From: Bacteroidota bacterium | Lineage (GTDB): Bacteria > Bacteroidota > Bacteroidia > 2-12-FULL-35-15 | DNA: 36,276 nucleotides | Assembly: GCA_947479085.1 (NCBI GenBank) | Contig: CANJYB010000036.1 | Coordinates: forward strand, 1-36,276 | Direction: 5' to 3' | Shown here: positions 18,276 through 25,930 of the stretch, in pieces | Position numbering within the stretch: the first letter of the stretch is position 1 | How the letters are laid out: each line of letters opens with the position of its first letter | Made by a program: the position numbers and the translations under genes | Notes under the pieces: model-generated | Database searches by the model: none | Told to the model about the DNA's origin: nothing | Seen by the model: the letters and a program-made list of their open reading frames with translations, nothing else

Positions 18276-18824
18276 ATGGTGAACATTTTAGATTTTTATG
18301 AAAAAATGCAGGACAATAACATCCTGTTTTCGTTTCGTGGAGAGATAAATTCTGATTTGGTTTCGTCCATACTTCAAATAATGGAGACTAATCTGGACAA
18401 TGCTCAGGAGGAGATAAAAACAAAAAAGAAGGTTTATTATGTGCTTGTTGAATGTCTTCAAAATCTTTATCATCACATTGAAGAGGTGCCTTTAGAGCAA
18501 ACAGATCATTTAAGAGTTCGTACCGCTATTTTTATGATAGGTAAGATAGATAATGCTTACCATATTATGACTGGCAATTATATCAAAAATGAAAATATTG
18601 GATTTCTTGAAAAACGACTGAATGAAATTAACTCATATACCAAAGAAGAGCTAAAAGAAAAGTTTAAAGCTGTTTTTGAAAACGGAGAGATGTCTGCCAA
18701 AGGTGGAGGAGGATTAGGATTAATTGATATAGCCAGGAAAACAAATGATAAATACGATTTTGCTTTTAATAGCATCGATGATAAATATTCTTTTTTTGGT
18801 TTGCGAATTAAGATTTCAAAATAA
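18276..18824 (+). CDS. SiaB-like protein kinase (DUF6272-type, histidine-kinase-like ATPase fold)
   Basis: The 182-residue cytoplasmic protein has a GHKL-like ATPase arrangement. The N-box is VECLQNLYHH (Glu59 to Asn63), and a glycine-rich G-box, GGGGLGLIDIARK, lies at about 142-154. No phosphoacceptor-histidine dimerisation domain and no sensor region are present. This matches the stand-alone SiaB family, whose Pseudomonas member phosphorylates an anti-anti-sigma-like partner (SiaC) and controls a diguanylate cyclase and aggregation. No SiaC-like or phosphatase gene is next to it here. It directly follows the three surface-repeat genes but has its own 144-base leader, so a regulatory link is only a suggestion. 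Confidence 0.75.
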   Translation: MVNILDFYEKMQDNNILFSFRGEINSDLVSSILQIMETNLDNAQEEIKTKKKVYYVLVECLQNLYHHIEEVPLEQTDHLRVRTAIFMIGKIDNAYHIMTGNYIKNENIGFLEKRLNEINSYTKEELKEKFKAVFENGEMSAKGGGGLGLIDIARKTNDKYDFAFNSIDDKYSFFGLRIKISK

Positions 18825-18850
18825 ACAACTTTCATACTTTAACCTGAATT

Positions 18851-18885
18851 AAACTCTGAACTTATAAAGTTTGGAGTTTTTTATT
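18851..18885 (+). terminator. Intrinsic terminator after the SiaB-like gene
   Basis: AAACTC-TG-AACTT, a 3-base loop and AAGTT-TG-GAGTTT form a stem with a small internal mismatch. It is followed by a run of T (TTTTTTATTTT), placed 27 bases after the stop. Confidence 0.75.
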
Positions 18886-18938
18886 TTCGGTCAAAAGACA
18901 GAAGATTAATTAGGAAATACAATGTGGCTAATAAGTTG

Positions 18939-18946
18939 TATTTTTG
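18939..18946 (+). promoter_or_regulatory. Bacteroidota -7 element of the pyrD operon (TATTTTTG)
   Basis: TATTTTTG fits TAnnTTTG and ends 18 bases before the pyrD ATG, just after the upstream terminator. No clear -33 element was found. Confidence 0.5.
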
Positions 18947-18964
18947 TGAGGAAATTTATCTTAT

Positions 18965-20002
18965 ATGTATAAAATCCTTATAAAGCCTATATTTTTTCTT
19001 TTTCCTCCTGAGACAATTCACCATATTGTTTTTAAAACCATTAAGTTTTTCTGTAAAATTCCTGGTATTCCTTTTCTGGTAAAAAGTTGTTATTCCGTTA
19101 ACAACAAAAGACTTGAAGTAAAACTTTTTGGTCTTTCATTTCCCAATCCGGTGGGGTTGGGAGCAGGTTTTGATAAGGATGCAAAATTGTTTGATGAATT
19201 AGGATATTTTGGTTTTGGTTTCATTGAAATAGGAACATTAACTCCCAAAGCACAGCCGGGTAATGATAAACCACGAATGTTCCGGTTGCCGGAAGATGAA
19301 GCATTGATTAACAGGATGGGCTTTAATAACCATGGTGTGGAAGAAGCAGTGGAGCGATTAAAAGGCAGAAAGACTAAAATTATTGTTGGAGGAAACATTG
19401 GTAAAAATAAAATTACTCCCAATGAAGAAGCTACACTGGATTATGAAAAGTGTTTTGAAGCATTGTTTGATTATGTAGATTATTTTGCAGTAAATGTAAG
19501 TTCACCCAATACCCCAAACCTTAGAGCATTGCAGGATAAGGAACCACTTACCAAATTATTGCTTCGTCTGAAGGAACTCAATAACCGGAAGCGAAACCCG
19601 AAAGCCATTTTATTAAAAATAGCTCCCGACTTAACCAACGAACAACTGGACGATATTATAGAAATAGTAAAGGAAACTAAAATCGATGGTGTAATTGCTA
19701 CAAATACTACCATCGACAGAAGTAATTTGAAAACAGAAAAAGCAAAAGTAGAAGCTATGGGAGCAGGAGGGTTAAGTGGTAAACCATTGACCAAACGTTC
19801 CACTGAAGTAATAAAATTCTTGTCTGAAAAATCAAACAAATCTTTCCCAATTATTGCTGTTGGAGGAATTCATACTGCCGAAGACGCTATTGAAAAATTA
19901 AATGCCGGAGCAAGTCTTGTTCAGGTGTATACAGGTTTTATTTATGAGGGACCAGGGATAGTAAAAAAAATTAATAAAGGAATTTTAAGAAAGAAGAAAT
20001 AA
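18965..20002 (+). CDS. pyrD: Dihydroorotate dehydrogenase (quinone), class 2
   Basis: The 345-residue flavoenzyme oxidises dihydroorotate to orotate in pyrimidine synthesis, passing electrons to membrane quinone. The N-terminal ~50 residues are hydrophobic/amphipathic ([20 protein letters not shown]), the membrane-associating part of class 2 enzymes. [35 protein letters not shown] and the Asn-containing [10 protein letters not shown] follow. [11 protein letters not shown] (about 177-187) includes the class 2 catalytic Ser, probably Ser180. [12 protein letters not shown] and [10 protein letters not shown] are substrate/FMN segments, and [13 protein letters not shown] and [12 protein letters not shown] are the C-terminal phosphate site. 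It heads a tight operon: the next gene starts one base after its stop. Confidence 0.96.
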   Translation: MYKILIKPIFFLFPPETIHHIVFKTIKFFCKIPGIPFLVKSCYSVNNKRLEVKLFGLSFPNPVGLGAGFDKDAKLFDELGYFGFGFIEIGTLTPKAQPGNDKPRMFRLPEDEALINRMGFNNHGVEEAVERLKGRKTKIIVGGNIGKNKITPNEEATLDYEKCFEALFDYVDYFAVNVSSPNTPNLRALQDKEPLTKLLLRLKELNNRKRNPKAILLKIAPDLTNEQLDDIIEIVKETKIDGVIATNTTIDRSNLKTEKAKVEAMGAGGLSGKPLTKRSTEVIKFLSEKSNKSFPIIAVGGIHTAEDAIEKLNAGASLVQVYTGFIYEGPGIVKKINKGILRKKK

Positions 20003-20003
20003 T

Positions 20004-20855
20004 ATGAAACTAATAGAATGTCCAAGGGATGCTATGCAAGGCATACATGAATTTATCCCTACAGAAAAGAAAGTTGCCTACATCAACTCCATCTTAAAAT
20101 GTGGTTTTGATACAGTTGATTTCGGAAGTTTTGTTTCTCCGAAGGCAATTCCTCAAATGCAGGATACTGCCCAGGTACTGGAACAGTTGGATTTAAGTAC
20201 CACTACCTCCAAATTACTGGCCATTATTGCCAATGTTCGCGGAGCACAGGATGCGGTGGAATTTGAAGAGATATCCTATTTAGGTTTCCCTTTCTCTATT
20301 TCCGAAACCTTTCAGCAACGAAACACAAATTCTTCTATTTCAGAATCATTGACAAGGGTAGAAGAAATACAGGATTTATGTGTTCGTAACAGGAAGGAGC
20401 TGGTGGTTTATATTTCCATGGCATTTGGAAATCCTTATGGAGATGAGTGGAGCAGTGGAGTAGTAGTTTCATGGACCAGGCGATTGGCACAAATGGGCAT
20501 AAAAATAATTGCATTGTCCGATACCATTGGGGTTTCTAATCCTGAAAACATCTCTTCTTTGTTTTCCGAAATCATTCCTGAATTTCCGATGGTGGAAATA
20601 GGAGCCCATTTGCATACCACTCCTGATACATGGGAAGAAAAGGTACATGCTGCCTATAAAAGTGGTTGCAGGCGATTTGATAGTGCCATAAAAGGCTATG
20701 GCGGCTGCCCCATGGCAGCTGATAAATTAACCGGGAATATGCCTACTGAAAATGTATTGTCTTATTTTAAGAATAACAAAATTCAAACAGGTATTGATTC
20801 AATTGCATTTGAAGAGGCAATGCGAATTGCGGCAATTACATTTCCAATAGAATAA
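20004..20855 (+). CDS. Hydroxymethylglutaryl-CoA lyase-like enzyme
   Basis: The 283-residue TIM-barrel protein belongs to the HMGL/DRE-type family. HMG-CoA lyase cleaves HMG-CoA to acetyl-CoA and acetoacetate in leucine and ketone metabolism. Key pieces are present: PRDAMQG (residues 7-13, the Arg-Asp pair), SFVSPKAIPQM, SDTIGVSNP, the metal-binding HLHTT and GYGGCPMA with Cys235, the catalytic-loop cysteine. N-terminal ECPRDAMQGIHEF departs from the common EVGPRDGLQNE form, and the HLHTTPDT segment departs from HCHDTYGQ. Substrate assignment is therefore somewhat open, though close Bacteroidota forms are annotated as HMG-CoA lyase. Start ATG at 20004 is one base after pyrD, and DUF4442 follows one base after its stop. 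Confidence 0.8.
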   Translation: MKLIECPRDAMQGIHEFIPTEKKVAYINSILKCGFDTVDFGSFVSPKAIPQMQDTAQVLEQLDLSTTTSKLLAIIANVRGAQDAVEFEEISYLGFPFSISETFQQRNTNSSISESLTRVEEIQDLCVRNRKELVVYISMAFGNPYGDEWSSGVVVSWTRRLAQMGIKIIALSDTIGVSNPENISSLFSEIIPEFPMVEIGAHLHTTPDTWEEKVHAAYKSGCRRFDSAIKGYGGCPMAADKLTGNMPTENVLSYFKNNKIQTGIDSIAFEEAMRIAAITFPIE

Positions 20856-20856
20856 A

Positions 20857-21345
20857 ATGCAAACCAATAAATTTCAGAAGTTAGTAAATAACGGTTTTCT
20901 GTTTCGACTGTATTTGCTCAAAAGCCTTCCTATGGCTTTTATAGCTGGTATCAGGGTGGCTGAACTAACCAATGAAAAGGCGGTGACCACCGTTAGGTTT
21001 GGTTGGCTCACACAAAATCCGTTTCGGTCGATGTATTTTGCCTGCGAAGCCATGGCTGCCGAAATGTCCACCGGATTATTAGTGCTGAATGGGGTTTATA
21101 AATCTTCTCCTCCCATCTCCATGTTGATTATAGAAAATAAAGCCGTTTATTTTAAAAAAGCAATAGGAAAAATCACTTTTACCTGCAATGATGGAAATCA
21201 TATTATGGAAATGATTGACAAGGCAAAACTAACTGGCAATGCTGTAAATGGTGACATAAAGTCTTTAGGGCTAGATGAATCTGGAGAAAAGGTTGCTGAA
21301 TTTATTTTCACCTGGTCGGTGAAGGTAAAACAACCAAAATATTAA
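20857..21345 (+). CDS. DUF4442 hotdog-fold protein (possible acyl-CoA thioesterase)
   Basis: The 162-residue protein is recognisable as DUF4442. After a short helical N-terminus it has a long helix around NPFRSMYFACEAMAAEMSTG and a strand-rich second half (SMLIIENKAVYFKKAIGKIT). This fold is that of hotdog thioesterases, but the substrate of DUF4442 proteins is not established. Being third in an operon behind pyrD and an HMG-CoA-lyase-like gene, and upstream of a desaturase, it may act on acyl-CoA. That is inference from context. Confidence 0.75.
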   Translation: MQTNKFQKLVNNGFLFRLYLLKSLPMAFIAGIRVAELTNEKAVTTVRFGWLTQNPFRSMYFACEAMAAEMSTGLLVLNGVYKSSPPISMLIIENKAVYFKKAIGKITFTCNDGNHIMEMIDKAKLTGNAVNGDIKSLGLDESGEKVAEFIFTWSVKVKQPKY

Positions 21346-21390
21346 CATACTATGTTAAAAAAAAATGCTCAGAGCAGTGGAATAAATGCC

Positions 21391-21398
21391 TAACTTTG
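21391..21398 (+). promoter_or_regulatory. Bacteroidota -7 element of the desaturase gene (TAACTTTG)
   Basis: TAACTTTG fits TAnnTTTG and ends 25 bases before the ATG at 21424, giving a leader of about 18 bases. It implies the desaturase is transcribed separately from the DUF4442 gene. Confidence 0.5.
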
Positions 21399-21423
21399 AG
21401 CGAATCAATAAATAAAGATAAGA

Positions 21424-22491
21424 ATGCAAAAAGTAAGTTTTAATAATAAAAACAGTTTGTTTTTTAATGCATTGAAAGAAAAAGTAGATGCTTATTTTAA
21501 GTCCAATAATATTCGTCAGACCGGAAATTACAAATTATATTTCAAAACCATTTTCCTGGTTTTGTTCACCGCTTCTTTATATACCGTTTTAGTATTTTTC
21601 ACTCCTCCTATTTGGATTTCTATTGTTTTATGTTGCCTATTAGGAATCAGTCTTGCGGCCGTAGGTTTTAATGTAATGCATGACGGGGCACATGGAAGTT
21701 TTTCACGCAAACCATGGGTGAATGAGTTAATGGGGTATTCATTAAACGCAATGGGCGGAAGTGTTTATTTATGGAAATACAAACATAATGTGAACCACCA
21801 TTCATTTACTAATATTGAAGGTATGGACGATGATATTGATATTAAGCCTTGGATACGCGTTCATGCTGACCAGAAAAAATACTGGTACCATCGTTTTCAA
21901 CATATCTACTGGGTAGTTCTTTACGGAGTAACTTATTTACTATGGGTATTTGTACAGGATTTTACTAAATATTTTACTGGTAAAATTGGTGACCAGCCTT
22001 TCCGTAAAATGGATGCGAAAGAACATTTCATTTTTTGGGCAAGCAAATTACTGTATGTAGGGGTTTATATTGTATTACCTATATTTATGGTAGGGCTTTG
22101 GGAAACAATAATTGGCTATTTAGTTATTTCATTTGTTTGCGGTTTTGTTATAGCGGTGGTGTTTCAGCTGGCGCATATTGTGGAAGATGCTTCTTTTTCT
22201 ACCCCTGACACCAAGGTTTTTAAAATTGAAGAAGAATGGGCTGTTCACCAGGTGCAGACTACTGCTAATTTCGCAACTAAAAACAAAATTGTTTCATGGT
22301 TTACCGGGGGATTGAATTACCAGGTAGAACACCATTTGTTTCCTCGTATAAGCCACATACATTACCCGAAAATTTCGGAATTTGTTCGCGAAACCTGCGA
22401 ACAATTTGGAGTTACTTATCTTGAATTTCCTACTGTTTTATCTGCAGTGCGTTCGCATGTAGTACATTTAAAATATGTAGGTAGAAATTAG
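21424..22491 (+). CDS. Membrane fatty-acid desaturase (acyl-CoA desaturase family)
   Basis: The 355-residue integral membrane di-iron enzyme introduces a double bond into acyl chains using O2. All three histidine boxes are present: HDGAH (86-90), HNVNHH (121-126) and QVEHH (300-304). The Q-x-x-HH third box is that of the front-end/linoleoyl-CoA (delta-6-like) branch. Four or so hydrophobic segments flank the boxes (about 38-80, 155-180, 200-250). There is no N-terminal cytochrome b5 domain, so electrons must come from a separate ferredoxin or cytochrome. Regiospecificity cannot be read from sequence. An intrinsic terminator follows directly. Confidence 0.92.
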   Translation: MQKVSFNNKNSLFFNALKEKVDAYFKSNNIRQTGNYKLYFKTIFLVLFTASLYTVLVFFTPPIWISIVLCCLLGISLAAVGFNVMHDGAHGSFSRKPWVNELMGYSLNAMGGSVYLWKYKHNVNHHSFTNIEGMDDDIDIKPWIRVHADQKKYWYHRFQHIYWVVLYGVTYLLWVFVQDFTKYFTGKIGDQPFRKMDAKEHFIFWASKLLYVGVYIVLPIFMVGLWETIIGYLVISFVCGFVIAVVFQLAHIVEDASFSTPDTKVFKIEEEWAVHQVQTTANFATKNKIVSWFTGGLNYQVEHHLFPRISHIHYPKISEFVRETCEQFGVTYLEFPTVLSAVRSHVVHLKYVGRN

Positions 22492-22516
22492 ATTTACCAA
22501 ACTCAAAAGTTAACAG

Positions 22517-22545
22517 AAAAGGAATCCAATCGGGTTCCTTTTTTT
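22517..22545 (+). terminator. Intrinsic terminator after the desaturase
   Basis: AAAAGGAATCC (22517-22527), loop AATC and GGGTTCCTTTT (22532-22542) form an 11-bp stem with one G-U pair, followed by a run of seven T. Confidence 0.85.
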
Positions 22546-22640
22546 GTTTCTTAATAATCCTTTATAAATAGGTTTTAAGCATCATTTCGGCCGACCTCAA
22601 TGGTAAAAATATGGTCGGATTAGTGATTTTTCATGTCTTT

Positions 22641-22965
22641 AACAAGAGATTGAATGTCTTAAACAAAAGGTTGAATGTTTTAAACAGGAGATTGAATGTC
22701 TTGCACAAAAGGTTGAATGTTTTAAACACGAGATTGAATGTCTTGCACAAAAGGTTGATTGTTTTAAACAAGAGATGGAATATCTTGCACAAAAGGTTGA
22801 ATGTTTTAAACAAGAGATTGAATGTCTTGCACAAAAGGTTGAATGTTTTAAACAAAAGATTGAATGTCTTAAACAAAAGGTTGAATGTCTTGAACAAGAG
22901 ATTGAATGTCTTGCACAAAAGGTTGAATGTCTTAAACAAAAGATTCAATCTCTTGTTTAAGACAT
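22641..22965. repeat. 21-bp minisatellite, 14 tandem units ending in an inverted unit
   Basis: Fourteen contiguous 21-base units run from 22641 to 22934. Two variants, differing at recurring positions, roughly alternate (a 42-bp higher-order unit). Typical forms are AACAAGAGATTGAATGTCTT plus one base and CACAAAAGGTTGAATGTTTT plus one base. The array ends in an inverted copy, giving a 17-bp hairpin (22927-22943 with 22949-22965, loop TTCAA, one mismatch). Because 21 is a multiple of three, at least three frames stay open. Forward frames read as LNVLNKR or as coiled-coil-like heptads (QEIECLK), and a reverse frame reads FNLLFKT. No start signal or promoter singles out one as a gene. The rest of 22546-23036 holds nothing else recognisable. 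Confidence 0.9.
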
Positions 22966-23036
22966 GGTTTTGGCACTTTGAAATTGCAAAAATCAGTATA
23001 ACAGCAAGTTGTAAATAAAGGAAAGTAATTTAAAAT

Positions 23037-23070
23037 GTAAAAAAAGTCCGCTCTTGAAAAAGAGGGACTT
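23037..23070 (-). terminator. Intrinsic terminator of the minus-strand gene
   Basis: Read on the minus strand, AAGTCC/CTCTT pairs with AAGAG-G-GGACTT (one bulged base), followed by seven T (A-run at 23039-23045 on the plus strand). The stem overlaps the stop codon of the minus-strand gene. Confidence 0.75.
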
Positions 23071-23539
23071 AAAGTGCTTCCACCTCTTTTGAATAATCAA
23101 ACTGTATGTCCTCATGAAGTTTGCCAAGCACTTTTTTAATTTTTTCGACCTGGCCCGTGTAGAGGTTAATTAAAGTATCACTTTTATGTATGGGTATCCC
23201 GGATGCTTTCAGCCGATTGCAAAAGTAAATGCGAAGTTCTATTTCTGTTAAGGGTAAACCGGAGTATTTAATGTATTTATTGGCTGTTCTCAATACCTTT
23301 CTCACACTTTTCCGGATAAAATACATGGTATTGGTATTCATAATATCAAACAGTTCGTCTATTTCCTTTTTAACATTTGAAATGAATTTCTTTTCATCTG
23401 CCGCCTCAAACAAGAGATAGGAAAGTAATTCCTTGTTATCCTTTTTATATTTTGCAAGGCGTACACATAGTTCAACTACCTGTTTTTTTTCGAGCAGGGC
23501 TAATTCTTTTTGAAGTTGTGTTGGCGATGCCGGTTTCAT
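23069..23539 (-). CDS. Uncharacterised cytoplasmic protein
   Basis: The 156-residue, charged, helix-rich protein has no domain I can name. It begins MKPASPTQLQKEL. It contains ELCVRLAKYKKDNKELLSYL, an ISNVKKEIDELFD segment, basic RKSVRKVLRTANKYIKYSG, ELRIYFCNRLK and ends LHEDIQFDYSKEVEAL. No signal peptide or membrane segment is present. A longer form starting at 23599 is possible, but its first 20 residues lie upstream of a -7-like element, so the ATG at 23539 is preferred. It is the only clear minus-strand gene in the window. I recall similar proteins being common as hypotheticals in Bacteroidota, but assign no function. Confidence 0.75.
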   Translation of the reverse strand: MKPASPTQLQKELALLEKKQVVELCVRLAKYKKDNKELLSYLLFEAADEKKFISNVKKEIDELFDIMNTNTMYFIRKSVRKVLRTANKYIKYSGLPLTEIELRIYFCNRLKASGIPIHKSDTLINLYTGQVEKIKKVLGKLHEDIQFDYSKEVEAL

Positions 23540-23559
23540 ACCTTGTAATTTTGGGTAAG

Positions 23560-23567
23560 CAAAACTA
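23560..23567 (-). promoter_or_regulatory. -7 element of the minus-strand gene (TAGTTTTG)
   Basis: On the minus strand, 23567 to 23560 reads TAGTTTTG, a match to TAnnTTTG, 20 bases before the ATG at 23539. It favours that start over the one at 23599. No -33 element at the right distance was seen. Confidence 0.45.
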
Positions 23568-23648
23568 AATAAAAAAGAAAGATAAAGGGTTAAAAACAAA
23601 GTAACTTATCACTTCGTTAATATTTGTGAAATCACTATTGGCATATTG

Positions 23649-23678
23649 TTTGACAACTAGGTATTATTCGTAATTTCG
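23649..23678 (+). promoter_or_regulatory. Promoter of the tail-specific protease gene
   Basis: TTTG (23649-23652) and TAATTTCG (23671-23678) are separated by 18 bases, the arrangement of Bacteroidota -33/-7 promoters with one departure in the second element. The ATG at 23701 lies 22 bases downstream. Confidence 0.6.
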
Positions 23679-23700
23679 TAAAAAATAAAAACAATCCCTT

Positions 23701-25785
23701 ATGACAAAAAACAAAAAGCTTTTATTCTTTATCCCTGTTGCAGCCATTGCGCTGGTTTCATTTACCTATATTATTCAATCGGACAAAGAAAGTGCTATTG
23801 ATCAATCGCTGATGCAGAATTTAAAAGTACTGCATTTTGCTCCAAAAGATATTAATGATGATTTTTCTGAAAAGGTTTTTGATCTTTACATTAAGCGATT
23901 GGATGGCGGAAAGAAGTTTCTGATTCAATCGGACATTGATGAGCTAAAAAAAATGAATCACTCTATTGATGAGGATATAAATGCCGGAACCTTTACTTTT
24001 TTCGATAAATCGTTGGAAATAATAACTAATCGAATAGATGAAGCAAAGACTTATTATACCGATATCCTTTCCAAACCATTTGATTTAAATACCAATGAAT
24101 CGGTAGAAACGGACGGAGAGAAATTAAAATTTTCGAAAAGCAAGGATGATTTAAAAGATGCATGGAGAAAATCGATGCAATACAATGTGCTTGCTAAAAT
24201 GAGCGAAATGATGGATTCTCAGGATAAAGCAAAGGAAAAATCAGATACAGTAAAAATAAAATCGAAGGAAGTACTGGAAGTGGAAGCCCGCAAAAAAGTT
24301 ATGAAAACGTATGACGATTATTTTAAACGTCTGAAAAAATTCAATCGTAACGACAGACTTTCAATGTACTTTAACGTTATCACCAGCATTTACGATCCGC
24401 ATACCGAATATTTTGCTCCAAAAGATAAAGCTCAGTTTGATGCAAGCATGAGCGGACAGTTTTTTGGAATAGGAGCACAGTTGCAGGAAAAAGACGATTA
24501 CATCAAAGTAACCAACATTATTGCCGGTACTCCATCTTATCGTCAGGGAGAACTGAAAGTAGGTGATTTTATTTTAAAGGTAGCGCAGGGAGCTGCCGAA
24601 CCGGTAGATGTGGCGGATATGCCACTGGAAGATGTGGTGCAATTAATAAGAGGTAAAAAAGGTACCGAAGTAAGATTAACGGTGAAAAAACCGGACGGAA
24701 GTATTATTGTAATTCCTATTATTCGCGACATTGTAGTGATGGAAGATACATTTGCCAAATCATTGATTTTAAAAGGTAAAAAGAACATCGGATATATAAA
24801 GTTACCCGAATTTTATGACGATTTTAACGGAACAGGAGGACGCAGTTGTTCAAGAGATGTGAAGAAAGAATTGGAAAAACTAAAAGAGGAGAATGTGGAT
24901 GGTGTTATTCTTGATTTAAGATATAACGGTGGTGGCTCATTGAACGATGTAATAGAAATGGCGGGTTTATTTATTGATAAAGGTCCGATGGTTCAGATAA
25001 AAACCAGAACAGGTGCGCCTGAAATAAAAGATGATCCGGATCCTTCTATCACTTATAGCGGACCACTTACCATCATGGTAAATTCCAATTCTGCTTCGGC
25101 TTCCGAAATTATGGCAGCAGCCATTCAGGATTACAAACGGGGCGTTATAGTGGGTACCAGCCCTACCACTTATGGTAAAGGAACAGTACAGCGGGTTTAC
25201 GAACTGGATGCTTCATTACCTCCTTCCATGGCAGCTCTAAAACCATTAGGAGCAGTGAAAGTTACCATGCAGAAATTTTACAGGATAAACGGTGGTGCTA
25301 CCCAACTGAAAGGGGTTACTCCGGATATTATATTACCTGACCCTTATTATTTGCTTGATTTGGGTGAAAAAGAAACCGATTACCCTATGGAATGGGATGA
25401 AATAGCATCTGCCAAATACAAGGAACTGAAACCTGATTATTCCATTTCCAAATTAAGAAGTAATTCTGCAGCGCGATTGAAAAACAATCCAGGTTTTAAC
25501 ATTCTGGAAGCAGCCGCAAAAAGAGTAAAAAGACAAAAAGACAGCAGCATTGTTTCTTTGAATTTCGACAAATACATAGCAGAGCAAAAACGATTTAAAG
25601 CGGAATCTAAAAAGATGGAAGATTTGGATAAAGAGATTGGTGGATTGGAAGTGTTGGGTTTAAAAGCAGATGCATTTCCTGAATCGGATACGGTAAAGGT
25701 CAGCAAAGCAAAGGAATTTCATAAAGCCATTAAAAAAGACATTTACCTAAACGAAACACTCAACATCATGAATGATATGAAGTAG
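23701..25785 (+). CDS. Carboxy-terminal processing (tail-specific) protease, S41 family
   Basis: The 694-residue periplasmic serine protease resembles E. coli Prc/Tsp in size (682) and layout. An N-terminal signal/anchor (LLFFIPVAAIALVSFTYII) is followed by a helical domain (about 35-240) and a PDZ domain beginning near FFGIGAQLQEKDDYIKV (about 255-330). The S41 core has GYIKLPEFYDDF, GVILDLRYNGGGSL and NSNSASASEI, the catalytic Ser lying within residues 464-468 (probably 466). Lys493 in YGKGTVQ is the other member of the Ser-Lys dyad. The ~150-residue C-terminal helical extension is of Prc type. Such proteases trim or degrade envelope proteins from their C-termini. The gene is monocistronic, bounded by its own promoter and a strong terminator. 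Confidence 0.92.
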   Translation: MTKNKKLLFFIPVAAIALVSFTYIIQSDKESAIDQSLMQNLKVLHFAPKDINDDFSEKVFDLYIKRLDGGKKFLIQSDIDELKKMNHSIDEDINAGTFTFFDKSLEIITNRIDEAKTYYTDILSKPFDLNTNESVETDGEKLKFSKSKDDLKDAWRKSMQYNVLAKMSEMMDSQDKAKEKSDTVKIKSKEVLEVEARKKVMKTYDDYFKRLKKFNRNDRLSMYFNVITSIYDPHTEYFAPKDKAQFDASMSGQFFGIGAQLQEKDDYIKVTNIIAGTPSYRQGELKVGDFILKVAQGAAEPVDVADMPLEDVVQLIRGKKGTEVRLTVKKPDGSIIVIPIIRDIVVMEDTFAKSLILKGKKNIGYIKLPEFYDDFNGTGGRSCSRDVKKELEKLKEENVDGVILDLRYNGGGSLNDVIEMAGLFIDKGPMVQIKTRTGAPEIKDDPDPSITYSGPLTIMVNSNSASASEIMAAAIQDYKRGVIVGTSPTTYGKGTVQRVYELDASLPPSMAALKPLGAVKVTMQKFYRINGGATQLKGVTPDIILPDPYYLLDLGEKETDYPMEWDEIASAKYKELKPDYSISKLRSNSAARLKNNPGFNILEAAAKRVKRQKDSSIVSLNFDKYIAEQKRFKAESKKMEDLDKEIGGLEVLGLKADAFPESDTVKVSKAKEFHKAIKKDIYLNETLNIMNDMK

Positions 25786-25810
25786 TTAATTTAAGTAACA
25801 GCATTCAGTG

Positions 25811-25850
25811 CAAAGTCCAAAGTATCCATCTGCTTTGGACTTTGTGTTTT
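25811..25850 (+). terminator. Intrinsic terminator after the tail-specific protease
   Basis: CAAAGTCCAAAG (25811-25822) and CTTTGGACTTTG (25833-25844) form a perfect 12-bp stem with a 10-base loop, followed by TGTTTT. Confidence 0.9.
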
Positions 25851-25930
25851 AATTATATTTAATTCAATCGTCTTTCAAAAACTAGAAAACGAATTGTTAA
25901 CCTTACAAGTTTTTAAACAAAAAAAATACC

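Noticed and set aside
22611-23018. 135-residue forward frame across the 21-bp array called as a gene
   Set aside because: Competing forward and reverse frames across the array are also open because the unit is 21 bases. Nothing singles out this start, so it is reported as a repeat.
23540-23599. Longer N-terminus for the minus-strand protein
   Set aside because: The added residues lie upstream of the -7-like element and look unlike the rest of the protein. A signal peptide is not expected for this charged protein.
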